Below, in pieces: positions 50,000 through 61,860 of a DNA stretch of 64,000 nt. Within the stretch, counting starts at the first letter, position 1; each line of letters starts with the position of its first letter. The notes below the pieces were generated by a model. The model did no database searches. It had not been told where the DNA came from and saw only the letters and a list, made by a program, of their open reading frames with translations. A program made the translations under genes and the position numbers. Origin of the DNA: Prochilodus magdalenae. Lineage: Eukaryota; Chordata; Actinopteri; Characiformes; Prochilodontidae. The stretch covers positions 835,501 to 899,500 of the forward strand of contig JAMWET010005455.1 of assembly GCA_024036415.1 (NCBI GenBank), given 5' to 3'.

Positions 50000-50170
50000 A
50001 CATAGGCTATGTTCACACTACCAGGCTGTTGTGACACAGATATGATTTTTTTTAAAGCTGTGTGGACATACGTCGAAACCAATCTTTTCAAATCAGATTT
50101 GAGTCATTTTAGTTAGGTTCACACAGCACGTAAAAGTGTCCCAGATCTGATCTTTTCCATCATATGTAAC
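50000..50170. repeat. Dispersed repeat (TATGTTCACACTACCAGGC type)
   Basis: GGCTATGTTCACACTACCAG and the CAGATCTGAT block resemble a common fish MITE. A weaker relative lies at about 54,150-54,235. Confidence 0.35.
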
Positions 50171-50223
50171 AAAGACGTGTTATCTGCACGGCAGTGTAAA
50201 CGACAAGATTCGGCCCACTTTCT

Positions 50224-50329
50224 GCACTGTACCACCTCCTCTCAATCTATGACTCCCATCACACACCCTGGGGGTATTTATAGCCCCATCATCCTTGTGC
50301 AGCACCATCTGCAAGAGTCTGAAGTTACT
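50224..50329. repeat. 106-bp repeat shared with 57488-57593
   Basis: Both copies contain TATTTATAGCCCCATCATCC and GTGCAGCACCATCTGCA followed by CTGAAGTTACT. Confidence 0.75.
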
Positions 50330-50711
50330 GGCTCCTGCAAATACTTGTGGTATTAAAATTCGATATGTATCTGATATAGACATTCATCGTAATTTCACTG
50401 CTCCATGTTGAAAGAGCTTTTGAAAGAATTGGGTAACGTGGTGTGAATGAGGCTTCAGCCTCAAGGAAAAAGATTTGAAGGCAAAGTTTAAAGCCAGGAA
50501 CCCAAACAAGACAAGTTTGAACATGTTCTCGGTGATAAGCCAGCTGCCTATCGCAGGTACTTTGTGATTGCTCCGGTGATGGGATGAAGATGAAACTGAA
50601 ACCATGAGTGGACCTGGGTCTATCAACAGTCACTGTTTACCTTGAATGAGCCAAGTTAAACACTGTTCTTTTACTGCTGGTCAGTTTTAAAGCATGATCA
50701 GACAAACGCTG

Positions 50712-51165
50712 GACACACCCTAACCATGAAAAGAATAGTTGCACCCAGATAAAATCGACCAACAAGTCCTGCTTTTGTCTTGGTGGGGATAGCCAACGAA
50801 TCCATGTGTGGACGCACTGTGGTCAGCACCACGATGAGCGGTTTGTTGTCAAGTGTCACATGTCCAGAGGGCCTGTTGTCAGTCTACCTCCACCCCTACT
50901 ACAAAATCTGCAAGAATGGCGTGAGGATATTCAAGCTGCATGAGATGGATTATTGGCTGACACCATCTGGCATGTTGCGTTAGCAAACATGGCAGCCGAG
51001 GGCATACTGACAGACACTATTCTTTATGATTAGCTAAATAAATATTGCCTATATCAGTATAAACTTATCATCATTTATTGTTCCTGGTAATCTTTATCTT
51101 CCTTCCCCATAGCATTACAAGCCCACACTACCTTCTGGGTGCAGCTGTTCTTTTAATGCTAAGTG
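50712..51165 (+). mobile_element. Tc1/mariner-type element, copy M, large internal deletion
   Basis: The 5' inverted repeat (ATGAAAAGAATAGTTGCACC) runs directly into the block following the DDE motif (AAGTCCTGCTTTTGTCTTGG) and on to the 3' end. Confidence 0.7.
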
Positions 51166-51943
51166 TCCATCACATTTAAAAGACTGTGTGTTAACTGATC
51201 AGCAGTTGTATGATACCGAACTGTGAACTGAAGAATACACTATAGTAAATGCTGGTAATAGATTAAAGCAGTCAATGTAGCGCTGTAGCCCTATTAGCTT
51301 TTATGCACTGTTAACTGCTCAAAGATTGTAAAATCAAAAACCCAAAACTTCACTTTACTCATTCATCATTCATAACAGCCTGTTTCCCGTACCCCCTCCT
51401 ATAGCTGGTATAAACTCATGACATAGATACAATCTGATAACTGACAGTGACCATGAATGCTTGCATAAGAGCGATCCCTGTGGCAGCTCCTGGGGGGCTA
51501 TATGAGCATAACAGTGGGAACTCTACAAGCATTCTGGATGCTTCCGTAATGAGATGCATCCCCAGCGGATCTCTTTCTTGTGGCACTGTGGTGAAACATC
51601 TGTGTGTTTGGACGCCTAAAGCTTTTTCCCCCCATCTGTCAGAGTTCATTTACTGATCCAAGAGCTACTACACGCTCAGCACCACACCGTTCAAAGCCAG
51701 AAATGACATTTCGGGTGACGGCTGTCGCTTGAGCTGGACTGGTGCACTCATGTGGCTAAGTGTGCTACATTTGCAATGGGTACAGTTTTATAGCTTCTAA
51801 GATGCATAGATAGATAAACTGATGGAGGTGCACATTCAAAGTATAGTAGTACAGCTCAGAAGAAGAAGCGCCCCAGGTCAGAAGTACTCCCCCACCTTTC
51901 CCTAACACTGTATGGTGTGGACAAACCATGACTAATGATGGTA

Positions 51944-52312
51944 TACTCATCATCAAAAGAATAGCTGCACCTAAATGGAAGTGTGGGGTTGCAGTGCTGT
52001 TGGGAAGGAAGATAAATGTTACCAGGAACAATAAATTATGATATATTTAGACTGATATTGGAAACTTTTATTGAGCTGCACATACAGAGGTAGTCTTTCT
52101 CTGTATGGTGTCGGGCCACCATGTTTGTTAACGCAGCATGGAGTGGTAGAGTTTCCTAATGGTGTCCTGTGATAAATCATCCCATACAGCTAATATTCTC
52201 ACACAGTCCTGGCAGATTTTGCTGTAGGAGTGGATTTGCAGTGACACCAGGCCTTTTGGTTGTGTAACAATAAACTTTTTTGTTGGCACCGACCAATTCT
52301 GCCGTCTATGCA
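51944..52312 (-). mobile_element. Tc1/mariner-type element, copy N, truncated
   Basis: The left terminus (ACTCATCATCAAAAGAATAG) is followed by the C-terminal transposase block on the minus strand (DLSQDTIRKLYHSM). It is broken near 52,310. Confidence 0.7.
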
Positions 52313-52319
52313 AGCAGCA

Positions 52320-53570
52320 ATCATCCACCTCACCTTTAAAAGTTTTTCTGCAGTGTTGGCACATGAAAAAAGGGCAACATGATGTGTCTTGATCCCTGAC
52401 AGGCATAATGAACTATGCTTGTTGGCCTTACACATCTTAGCAGATGCTTTTCAGTATGCCAGATGCTGTAGCCTCTTGATGCCCTCTAAATTAAATGTAG
52501 CTCTGTATCCACTACTCACTTACTCAGCTGGAACATAAACTGAAATGGCTGTTTTTAACACACCTGTATTTATACTGCTACAGTTCTAGAAAGTTCTAAA
52601 CAATTCTCCAATGCTCTAGATAATTCCAGTCAGTTCTATAAACTTCTGGAGCATTCTCACAGTTCCAGAAGCTACTTAAAGTGTACTCAGCACTGAATGT
52701 ATAATGTGGGTGTCTTTAAAACATCATTGTCCAGACCACAAAATCAAAAGATATGGGGACTAACAGCATTTTCTGTACAAATTAGGCCCAGGGAATTAAG
52801 AAAACACACACCAGGAATAAGAACAAAGTAAACATTTGTAAAAGGGTGTAACGACCCAAGGTTTTAATTTGTAAATGCTAAATATGCACAAACTCATTAT
52901 TTATAGGGGACTTCCTATTAGGAGTTTGCTGGAAGTTCCAAATCATAACACTTAAAAATTTAGCTGAAATTGTCATATTTGGTGACTTTTCGGTAATATG
53001 CTTGTGCTGGTAAAGATAAAATGGGATGTTTATCCAGTTTTTTTGACTGACATTATTAATGTATAGAGGCACTCAAAAGTCAAAAGTTAAAAGTTAGAAA
53101 GTCTGAAGTGGTTTCAGCTCTGACATTGAAAAAATTTGGTAGAATGATCCATAAACACAAGAACATACAAGACATACAGTAAATATTCATTTAAAGACAA
53201 ATCATTTAAAGTCTATATTTGTAGGAATTTAAGGGGGTTAGGAGTTAAATCAGCAGCACCCCAACCCCCCACACATACTCGCGTGTGGTACAGTCCCAGT
53301 TTACTGACTGTAATTGGATAATTAATGAGTATTTGGAAATGGAGGATTATCCTTCTCAGGTTCAGTGCAGTGGCATGAATCTGGGCTGGATTTCTAAGAG
53401 TTAAGATTATTTGACAGAGGACCTCCACCCACCCCCGTACATTAATCCAGGACCAGTCTTTGTATGTGTCTGAAAAAAAAAGCCCCTCGTGTTTGTTTAC
53501 TTGTGAACAGACATGTGTGTTTATTCTTTTATAATGATCTCTCATCCAAGCTCTATTGCTCTCTGTTTAG
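52320..53570. other. Non-coding stretch upstream of the receptor coding exon
   Basis: AT-rich, no clear repeat or ORF. A local run of TTCTAGAA/AGTTCTA half-palindromes lies at 52,580-52,670. Confidence 0.4.
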
Positions 53571-53672
53571 GTATGAACCACACAAACCCAGAATAAGCAG
53601 CTCAGACCACCCAGAGAGAACAGAGGTCCACTCATGGCACTTGCAGCTGTGGAGAACTCGTAAAAACTAAAG
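53571..53672 (+). other. htr2c-type receptor 5' UTR segment with a short upstream ORF
   Basis: A pyrimidine-rich acceptor ending in CTCTGTTTAG at 53570 implies an upstream non-coding exon. The UTR holds an ATG at 53573 followed by seven codons (MNHTNPE) and a stop ending at 53596, so a ribosome would meet this short ORF before the receptor start at 53673. Confidence 0.55.
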
Positions 53673-56600
53673 ATGGATGGTCCTACAAAACTTCATCTTG
53701 GTTCCACCATGGCGTCTTTGCACAGTCCTACTTCCATTAACCAAAGCCATTTGGGATCCAACTGTACAGAATCAGGAGAACCTAAAGAGAAGAACTGGCC
53801 TGCTTTGTTCATTCTGGTTATCATCTTCTTCACTGTGGGCGGGAACATTTTGGTCATACTGGCGGTGTCACTGGAGAAGAAGCTGCAAAATGCCACCAAC
53901 TTCTTCCTCCGCTCGCTTGCTATGGCGGACATGCTTGTAGGCATCCTGGTTATGCCAGCTTCACTAATCAACATACTGTATGGTGAGTATTTGCAGGACT
54001 CTTCAGTCTTCCACAGAATGAATGCACAGAAATTTTTTCTGCACCTTTGGTAACTTTGGCTTGAAAAATGTCACTCCCCCTTTTTGAGGGTGCACAAACA
54101 AGACTTGTCATAGACCATAAAACCGTTACACAACCTCTAGAATTGAATCAGGCCATGTTCAGACAAGACGAATCAGATTTTAAGATCACTGTTGGCACTT
54201 TTATGTGTAGATTTGATAGGTTACATTGGTAACAACATGGGGGTCAGGAACTATGCAGCCACACTGGTGTTACATCTTACATATGTGGAAGCAGGAAAAA
54301 CAGAGGTGTGTCCAAACTCTGTCAGATTTCACACTGATATTGCTGTACCTGACTGACCCCACAGCCACAACTGTGTATATTCAGAGAGCAGTGATGTCCT
54401 TCATGAGTCCTCCTGTTAGGGCCAAGCACCATTGGCAGATGGCTCCACGACACAGGACTAAATACAATCAGACATTACGACCATTGCACTTAATTCCACA
54501 GCAACGTCACCAAAGACTGTCATTGAGCGACATCTTCAGTCCCAAATCCTGCTTTTCTCTTGGTGGAGACGACCAACAAATCCGTGTGTGGAGACACTGT
54601 GTTCAGTGCCAAGATGAACGATTTGTTGTCACGCATTACACGTCCAGAAGGCCTGGTGTCAATCCACCTCCATCCCTAATGCAAAATCTGAATGAACTGT
54701 GTGAGAATATTTAAGATGCATGGGTTGGATTATCACAGGACACCCTTAGGAACCTCTACAACTCCATGCTGAGCTGCCTGGCCTGTTGTGTTAGCAAACA
54801 TGGCAGCCCAACACCATACTGAGAGGCACTACTTCTGTATGTGTAGCTCAATAAATATTGCCCATATCAGCCTAAATGTATCATCATTTATTGTTCCTGG
54901 TAACCTTTATCTTCTCATACCATTAGCATTGCAATTCCACACTTCCTTCTGGGTGCAGCTATCCTTTTTATGAGGAGTGTATTGTCATTTACTATTACAT
55001 TTAATCACATGTTAATAGCAGATCGGGAAGAAATCTAAAGAATTCTCAAACACTTTTTTAGAAGCACCATGTAGTTTATGATATGATGCATGCTCATTAC
55101 ACGGAGGAGAAAAGGGCCAAACAAGCATAAAGACATAAAGCAGACAATCCCCTTATAGAGCATTGTCCAATACTGGACAGACTAGTGAGACGTACACAAG
55201 AGTCCACTCCTGTGCCTTAATCATGTTCATATTTTCAGTGTGAATCTGTGTATGGAGTGCAATGGGTGTAAACAGACTCATATCAATATATTCAATTAGT
55301 TTCCATGGAGATTCTACACAGAGTGGTATCAGAGTATACAGACCTAATCTACCGCATGCCGCCACCATCAGTTTATTCTTTACCTTAAGTCCACTTGAAA
55401 TGTGGGTTAGTGTGAAACCCAGCTGTGTAGTAACAGTGGTATTTTGCCAACATGAAACAGCCTCGACATGCATACAGTATATAGGTCATTGCTGAGAGAC
55501 AAATGCATTTAACTTGTTCAAATATGACAGCGATGGCCATAAGGGATACTTTACTCAAGACAAGGGAAGCGGTCTGACATAGAAATGCTCTTTTTCCCTA
55601 CAGACCTGCTGCTCATGGACTATCAGCCAGTTTGGTTTCTCATCATTAGTGCAGCATAATCTTTTGTAATACTGATATCATGGAGATCTGCATCAGGGGA
55701 TCATTTAGTCACTCATCAAGTCCACTAGCAGCACCTACAGTACAAGGCTACACTGATGCATCACTGATGCATGGGTCACATTATGGTGACGTGCTTTTTG
55801 TTTGTTGGCACATGCTGGCTGGTTGATTTGCTGTGAACTTGGCTTCCTAAACATGCAGTTGTGTAGCTAATTTTTTTTGTGAGCCATATATATGCCCTAT
55901 TCTATGGCATATGTTATTTTGGCGTCTGCATAAATCGAGGCATTGACATGATCAAAATTTTGTTCAAAATTCTTGGAGGTCAGTCCAAGGGGAGGGAGTT
56001 TACATGCACTCAGTAAGCCAGTAACCGCTGAAAATCAGATTTTGACAGTAATCTGTTCACGATGTTAATATGCACTTGAGCAATCAGAAACAGGAAACTC
56101 TACGAGTCAGGCAGTAAACAGAATCAGAGTTGCCAAAGTGTCTGCAGTACTTTTGGGGAGGAAGATAAAGGTTACCGGGATCAATAATAATATGATGATA
56201 AATGTAGACTAATATGGGGAATATTTATTGAGCTACACATACAGAAGTAGTGACTCTCAGTATGGCGCTGTGCCACCGTATTTGCTAACGCAACATGCCA
56301 GACGTCTCAGCATGGAGTTGTAGAGGATCCTAATGGTGTTCTGTAATAAACCATCCCAAGCAGCTTGAATATTCTCACACGGTTCCTGCAGATGTCATGG
56401 TAGGGGTGAAGGTGGAATGACACCAGGCTTTCTAGAGGTGTTACAACAAACCGTTCATGGTGGCGCTGACCACGGTCCCTGACAGTGGTGCTGGCTTTCA
56501 CAGGAGGGTATTGTTGTTCTGGGATTAACCGCCTAGTTCATATTACTCCATATATATATGAATAAATTGGCTGCTTTGGTGTTGTATGCATGTATGCATT

Positions 56601-58353
56601 GAGACTACTGGTTCCTATCACCACCATTATGGAGAAATGGGTTTCTAGTTTTTCTAGAAAGGAGCAATTTCAGATCGGATGAATTGCCACTATGAATGAA
56701 TCTTACTGAATTATGTAGAGATGTTTATAGTTTTTCACACTAGGCTGTAGCTTGTGAAGTAAAGAAAAACAAAAATCAGTGTACAGAACTGACATAGCCT
56801 AGCACATGCCCACGCATATTGGTTTTTAGCCCAGTGTAATGATTCACTTGTGGAGGAGGCAGCATACAAGTGTGAAGGAGTCCAGAGCACAATCCTAAAA
56901 AGAAAAACAGTCAATAAACAGTTGAGAGTTCGAACTCAGTGCCAAGCTGTAGTAGCGAACAGACCTCCAGAGATCAGGCAAAAATTCTGAATAAAAAAAC
57001 TTTAAGTGTAGGGGTATAAGCACGTTCAGGACCCAGGCTTGCACACAAGAAACTTCGGCAACTGATGGCCGATGATGATGATAAAGACAAAAATACAGTA
57101 TATTTTTTCATTAAACCCAAAAAATAATAATCTTACCAGACAAAAATCAGCCCCTAAAATATACTTAATATCGTGTAATACCTGCACAAACTCGAATAAC
57201 AGCTGGGACTGGATTTGTAGGCCACATCAAACTTCAGACACTCTTGCATTAAAGAAGTGCAGTTGGGTCAAATTTGGTCAATGTCTTACCTGGGATAATT
57301 CTGAGAGTTTCCTGTAGACTGGGATTTTGCTACTGCTGGTAGAGCCATATGACCGTGCACTACCATACACCTGCAAATTCAGCTCCTTCCTTCACACTAT
57401 GGCCTTTGGGACAGCCAAATACAATCACTCCTCTTAGTCAACCATTAACATCAGCTTTGGAGCCATTTTCCACACAAGACCTTTACTGCACTGTACCGCC
57501 TCTTCTCAATCTATTAACCCTGTATCTCACCCTGCAGGTATTTATAGCCCCATCATCCTGGTGCAGCACCATCTGCAGGAGCCTGAAGTTACTATCACTC
57601 CAATATGCGAGACGACTAATACTTTGTCCAGTGAGCTTAGGTTCTGCATTGGTTTTATTCTGTTGTGCTTATCCTCAGATTACACTTGGCCCCTCCCCGT
57701 GGTGCTGTGCCCCATGTGGATCTTCTTGGACGTGCTGTTCTCGACAGCCTCCATCATGCATCTGTGCGCCATCTCTCTGGACCGCTACATTGGAATCCGC
57801 AGCCCCATCCAGTACAGCCGCTCCAACTCTGCCTGCAGGAGCATGGCCAAGATCACAGTAGTCTGGACAATTTCCATAGGTAGGAATGTGCTTAGTGCGC
57901 GCACACACACAGTGCTCTCCAGAACTCTTGGCACCCTTGGTGAAGAGCAGTTGTTGACCAGAGAGAGAATACTATTTTTTATGGGAAAAAATAAACAAAT
58001 TAAAGTCTCAAAAAGACACAAAGCAAAGATTTTAACCAGTAATTCTAATCATTTTAGATTCTGAATGCCAATAATTCTAAAGATAACTTCAGATTGATGT
58101 GTATGTAAACAATGCTGGGTCCAGTACACCAATGTTTAGCTTCTGTTCAACTTTGATATAGTCTGTTTGACGTCGAAGTTTGAAATGCACTATAACAGTG
58201 AGCCACAATGGTGGGCCATGAAGACTCAGGTGGAGGCAATGGTCTGTAGCTGGCTGGTAATGTTATATATTATCATATTAGTGTTATTTAAAGTATGTAT
58301 ACGTATATTTATACACATGCACAAATAATATTAATTTTTAATAATAATAATAT

Positions 58354-58426
<73 letters not shown>

Positions 58427-61146
58427 TATAAAATTAATATTAATAATATTATTTAATGAATTTTTAATAATTTGATATTTTAATTATTACCACTAAATTA
58501 AATGATCTTTAGTTTGAGACAACATGGCTGCTGATGGTGAGGTTTCTTGGGGTACTATCACAGCACAAGTTTCCTTAAACTAAATATCTTGGACACACTG
58601 TGTTTATAAAAGCTGGTGGGACACTATGCTTTCTAGTCATTATCAGCCGGGCCTTGGGGCAGACAAGCTTGAGAACCCTGGCTCTAAATGACCTGTTAGA
58701 CCATCATGCCAATAAACCTTTAAAAAGAGAGAACAACCTTACTGCTGCAAAACCTGACTGCACCCTCAAAACATCACCTGAACACAGTAAGTCAGGTTCC
58801 CAATGGTCAGCAGCTACAAGCAGCTTCTAAATAACCCAAAACCATACATGACCACCGTTTCACTGTTCTCCACATAACTGGCACTGTTCTTTACTTTACG
58901 TGAGCATCAGCCTTTTAGCTAATGACAGCAGGCAGGCTGGCAGGTCAACCCTTTTACCATGTACTTCTCAGGACTGTCAGAGACGATGCCTGTTACCTCT
59001 ACCTGGAGAAACAGCTCTAAGTGGGACTGACAGGAGTGGCCATTATGTCCCATTTAGGCCTGCAGGCATCCTGGTTCCGCCTCCATCAGCACTTCTCCTC
59101 CATGAGCACCATGTGTTTTAAGATATCTTAGGCCTGAGGAAAACAGCATTCAGTGGGATTCATGCTTTTTGAACATGCGTTGCACTGGCTCATGTGACCC
59201 AGCTGTTATTTTGTAAATCTGCGCCCATTAAGGATTACTATGGAATGGCATTGCTTCTAGCTTCCATGCCTGTTTCTTACATGCAGCTACTTTATTAGCA
59301 TAAGTAGTTTGTGTACAAACTGTAATTGGTTTCTGTACACAAATAGTTTTTTTTGCTGTGTTCTGTGCTTCATTTGAATAGACGTCAGAGTCAGACTAAT
59401 TAATGACCTTCTATAAAAGACTGTGTACCATTGCAAATCTGAGTGTGACAACTAGTGGGCGGGAGCTGATTAAGAGTCATGAATACCAGAAAAATGATAA
59501 TAACCATTAGATCCCATAATAGCATAATGCCTATATGTTACTCTTCATACTTAAGTACATTTAAAGGTAGCTACTTTAGTACATATAAATTAATAATAAT
59601 TTAAAAACTAAAGATGTATCGTATTAAACTGTACTGTCAGGTCATGTGTCAAAGTCAAGTATAAGGTCATGAATACCAAGCCAAAGTCAAACTGAGTCTT
59701 CAGTTTTAGTCAAGCAAGTCTTTACTTACTTGAGTCAAGTCATGTGACTGGTGTAACCAATCTCTGATACTTCTCCACCACTGTAGGATATGCAATCAAG
59801 CATCCAAAAAATAAAGTATATCTACATTTTTATTTATTACCACATTTCTATAATGTTCGGATGTCACTAGCATGTTTAACATGTATGATCTTTTTAAGCT
59901 TCATTGGAAGTTCTCTCCATGTATCAATCAAAGCATCATGGTGCATAAAAATAAGGTGGAAATAGAAAATGTGATTCCTACAAATGATGCAACATATTGT
60001 AGACTACAAAAACTGTCTCCATCAGATAAAAGCGCTTCCCGCAGCTTACTCTCAGCTCCTGCTAATGTGCTTGATTAGCTGAAAAAGGCTGCAGAGCTCC
60101 CTCAGAACAAAAGCATTATCAAACAAGCCAATATCAGCAGGCGTAAGAAGATAATGGCTTCAGAGCTGGTCACTGCAGCTTCCATCTTCTAGTGTTACAC
60201 CAGACTGCCGAAATGCTTTTTCACGTTTGGTCTCCTGTCTGTCTTTTCACGCCTCCTCCTTTCTGCTCTTGTTCTTCCAGTTGTCTCCCTGCCCATCCCA
60301 GTGATCGGCCTGCAGGACAAGCAGAAGGTGCTTGTGAATGGCACCTGTGAGCTGAACGAGCCATATTTTGTGCTGGTGGGCTCGGTTGTAGCCTTCTTCG
60401 TCCCCCTCGTCATTATGGTTGTCTGCTACTACCTCACCATGAGGGTCCTCCAGCAGCATGCGTCTGTTTTCTCCAGCGACCACAGCAACTGCACTGATGC
60501 TAAGCCCAGGCAACCTTCGCCCCAGCCCAGCGTCAGTGGCATCAGCCTCTTGAACGAGGAGCCGTCCACGACCCAGGGAAAAGTAGCCACCCAGCCCCTC
60601 ACCCTTGGACTAGCAGGCCAAGCAGGCCTCTCTTCTTCTCAAAGCCAAGGTAGGCGGGGCATGCAACGGGCAATCAAGAACGAGCGTAGGGCCTCCAAGG
60701 TCTTGGGTGTGGTCTTCTTCCTGTTCCTGGTTATGTGGTGTCCATTCTTCATCACCAACGTGGTAGCTGCTATGTGCCAGGACTGCGGCCAGCACTTGTC
60801 CTGGTTGATGAAGCTGTTTGTGTGGGTGGGCTATGTCTCCTCTGGGGTCAACCCACTGGTCTACACTCTATTCAACAAGACTTACCGCCACGCCTTCTCC
60901 CGCTACTTGCACTGCAGGTATCGCAAGCAGACAAAGCCGGTTCAGGGCAACTCGGCTTGCCCGGTGTATTCTGTTACACCAACCCCCATCATGGGTGACA
61001 GAAGCTTCACCGACGCTAATGGAAACGGCTTTCCAGCGCACATCAAGAGTTTAGATTTGAATCAGGAACATAAAGAATCAGACAAGATGCTGAAAGACGG
61101 AATCAGTAGGTCTCCCAGCCATAACGAACTCACCAGCAATGTTTGA
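53673..61146 (+). CDS. htr2c: 5-hydroxytryptamine (serotonin) receptor 2C-type GPCR, 3 coding exons
   Basis: Coding exons 53673-53982, 57679-57879 and 60281-61146 join in frame (1,377 nt, 458 residues, equal to human HTR2C). The ILY-DYTWPLP junction and [27 protein letters not shown] match 5-HT2C more closely than 5-HT2A. Features: N-glycosylation sites N23 and N30; TM1 about 42-66; TM2 about 79-101; C114 and C193 for the ECL2 disulfide; amine-binding D121 (3.32); DRY at 138-140; long third intracellular loop about 226-305 with a lineage-specific Ser/Pro/Gln-rich insert; W323, F326 and F327 in TM6; NPLVY at 351-355; C-terminal SNV, a class I PDZ ligand. The family couples to Gq/PLC at the plasma membrane of neurons. 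Substitutions include IGIRSPI after DRY (human VAIRNPI) and Val for Gly at the exon 2/3 junction (171). Teleosts may keep more than one 2C-like copy, so this may be htr2cl1 or htr2cl2. The ATG has a good Kozak context. Confidence 0.93.
54333..54979 (+). mobile_element. Tc1/mariner-type element, copy O, in htr2c-type intron 1
   Basis: The plus strand reads [20 protein letters not shown], then [17 protein letters not shown], then after the internal deletion the NLNELCENI block. The intact 3' end is followed by TA; the 5' end is missing. Confidence 0.72.
56154..56500 (-). mobile_element. Tc1/mariner-type element, copy P, fragment
   Basis: Runs from GGGGAGGAAGATAAAGGTTA to the GGCGCTGACCACGG block. 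Both outer ends are missing. It lies in intron 1 of the receptor gene. Confidence 0.65.
57175..57487. repeat. GTAGGCCACATCAA-family repeat
   Basis: Matches the 25.1 kb copy. Lies in receptor intron 1, upstream of the 106-bp repeat. Confidence 0.45.
57488..57593. repeat. 106-bp repeat next to receptor exon 2
   Basis: Near-identical in layout to 50224-50329; it ends 85 bp before the exon 2 acceptor, so it lies close to or within the branch-point region. Confidence 0.75.
58352..58424. repeat. (TA)n microsatellite in receptor intron 2
   Basis: About 35 TA units with one AAA interruption, flanked by AT-rich sequence (58,320-58,500). Confidence 0.95.
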
Positions 61147-61860
61147 TTGGGGGATGTTAGGACAATGAGAGAACCTGGCCCAGCTCTAGCACTATGTCTT
61201 TTAATCACTGCTAGGGTTTCTTCTTTACCGCTGCATGCTTGTGGAACCAAACTTGCTGGTGGATGTAGTGAATAAGATTTAATGAATGCCTATGACTGAC
61301 ACATGCCATTTGCATAGAACTGTGTTTATAACGCATGCTGTATATTTTGTATTTAGATCTGGAACAGGGAAGTTGTGCCAATAAGGTTCTCCACACACAA
61401 TATTGATGCCATAGACCAGGTAATGGGAAGGTAGTGGAGCTGATGATGCTAACCCAAAAGCCTATGTGTGGTATATGGTTCGGCTCTTTCAAATGGAGCG
61501 CTGCAAAGACAACATCAGTCCAGTGGCTGAGCCAGCTTTTAGACAGAATTAAAGAAAGGCCACATTTTGCTTTGCAGCTAGATGAGTCAACTGATATTAG
61601 CACTTGAGAAATACTAAAAAACTGCCTTTATGCTTTCTAGTTTTAAACTCTAGGCGGGCTGTGAGGTTGAAAAGGTTGAGAACCCCTGCCGTAGACACTT
61701 TGAGCCACTGCATTTTAGTCAAGCAAATTGTGGTTTCACCAGAGGCTCTTTAGGTATGCAGAGTACAGTGCTGCTTTAAAGTTGAAAGTTCATGAAGTTC
61801 TTCTTTTAGACTATAATAATAGATCTTAACAGAGAACCAAATAAAACTGATAACACAAAC
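61147..61860 (+). other. Probable receptor 3' UTR
   Basis: Follows the stop codon. The first clear AATAAA is at 61840-61845, beyond the hAT fragment. Whether the transcript extends this far is inferred. Confidence 0.4.
61470..61695 (+). mobile_element. hAT-type transposase fragment in the 3' flank of the receptor
   Basis: The plus strand encodes LLDRIKERPHFALQLDESTD followed by IS and a stop; FALQLDESTD is a signature of hAT/ZBED-like transposases. GGTTGAGAACCCCTG at about 61,674-61,688 matches a hAT terminal repeat. Confidence 0.65.

Noticed and set aside
54226..54714. 162-codon plus-strand ORF with [13 protein letters not shown]
   Set aside because: It is a Tc1-type transposase remnant (copy O) read through non-coding sequence, not a host gene or a functional transposase.
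57349..57861. 170-codon ORF overlapping receptor exon 2
   Set aside because: It is in a different frame from the conserved receptor exon and mostly covers a repeat.
53983..60280. Intronic microRNAs as in mammalian HTR2C (miR-448, miR-1298, miR-1912 cluster)
   Set aside because: I looked for their seed regions by eye and found no matching mature sequence or suitable hairpin.
53673..61146. Assignment of the receptor to 5-HT2A or 5-HT2B
   Set aside because: ILYDYxWPLP, CPxWIxLDVLFST and PIPVIGL, plus the 458-residue length, fit 5-HT2C best; 5-HT2A has ILYGYRWPLP and CAVWIYLD.
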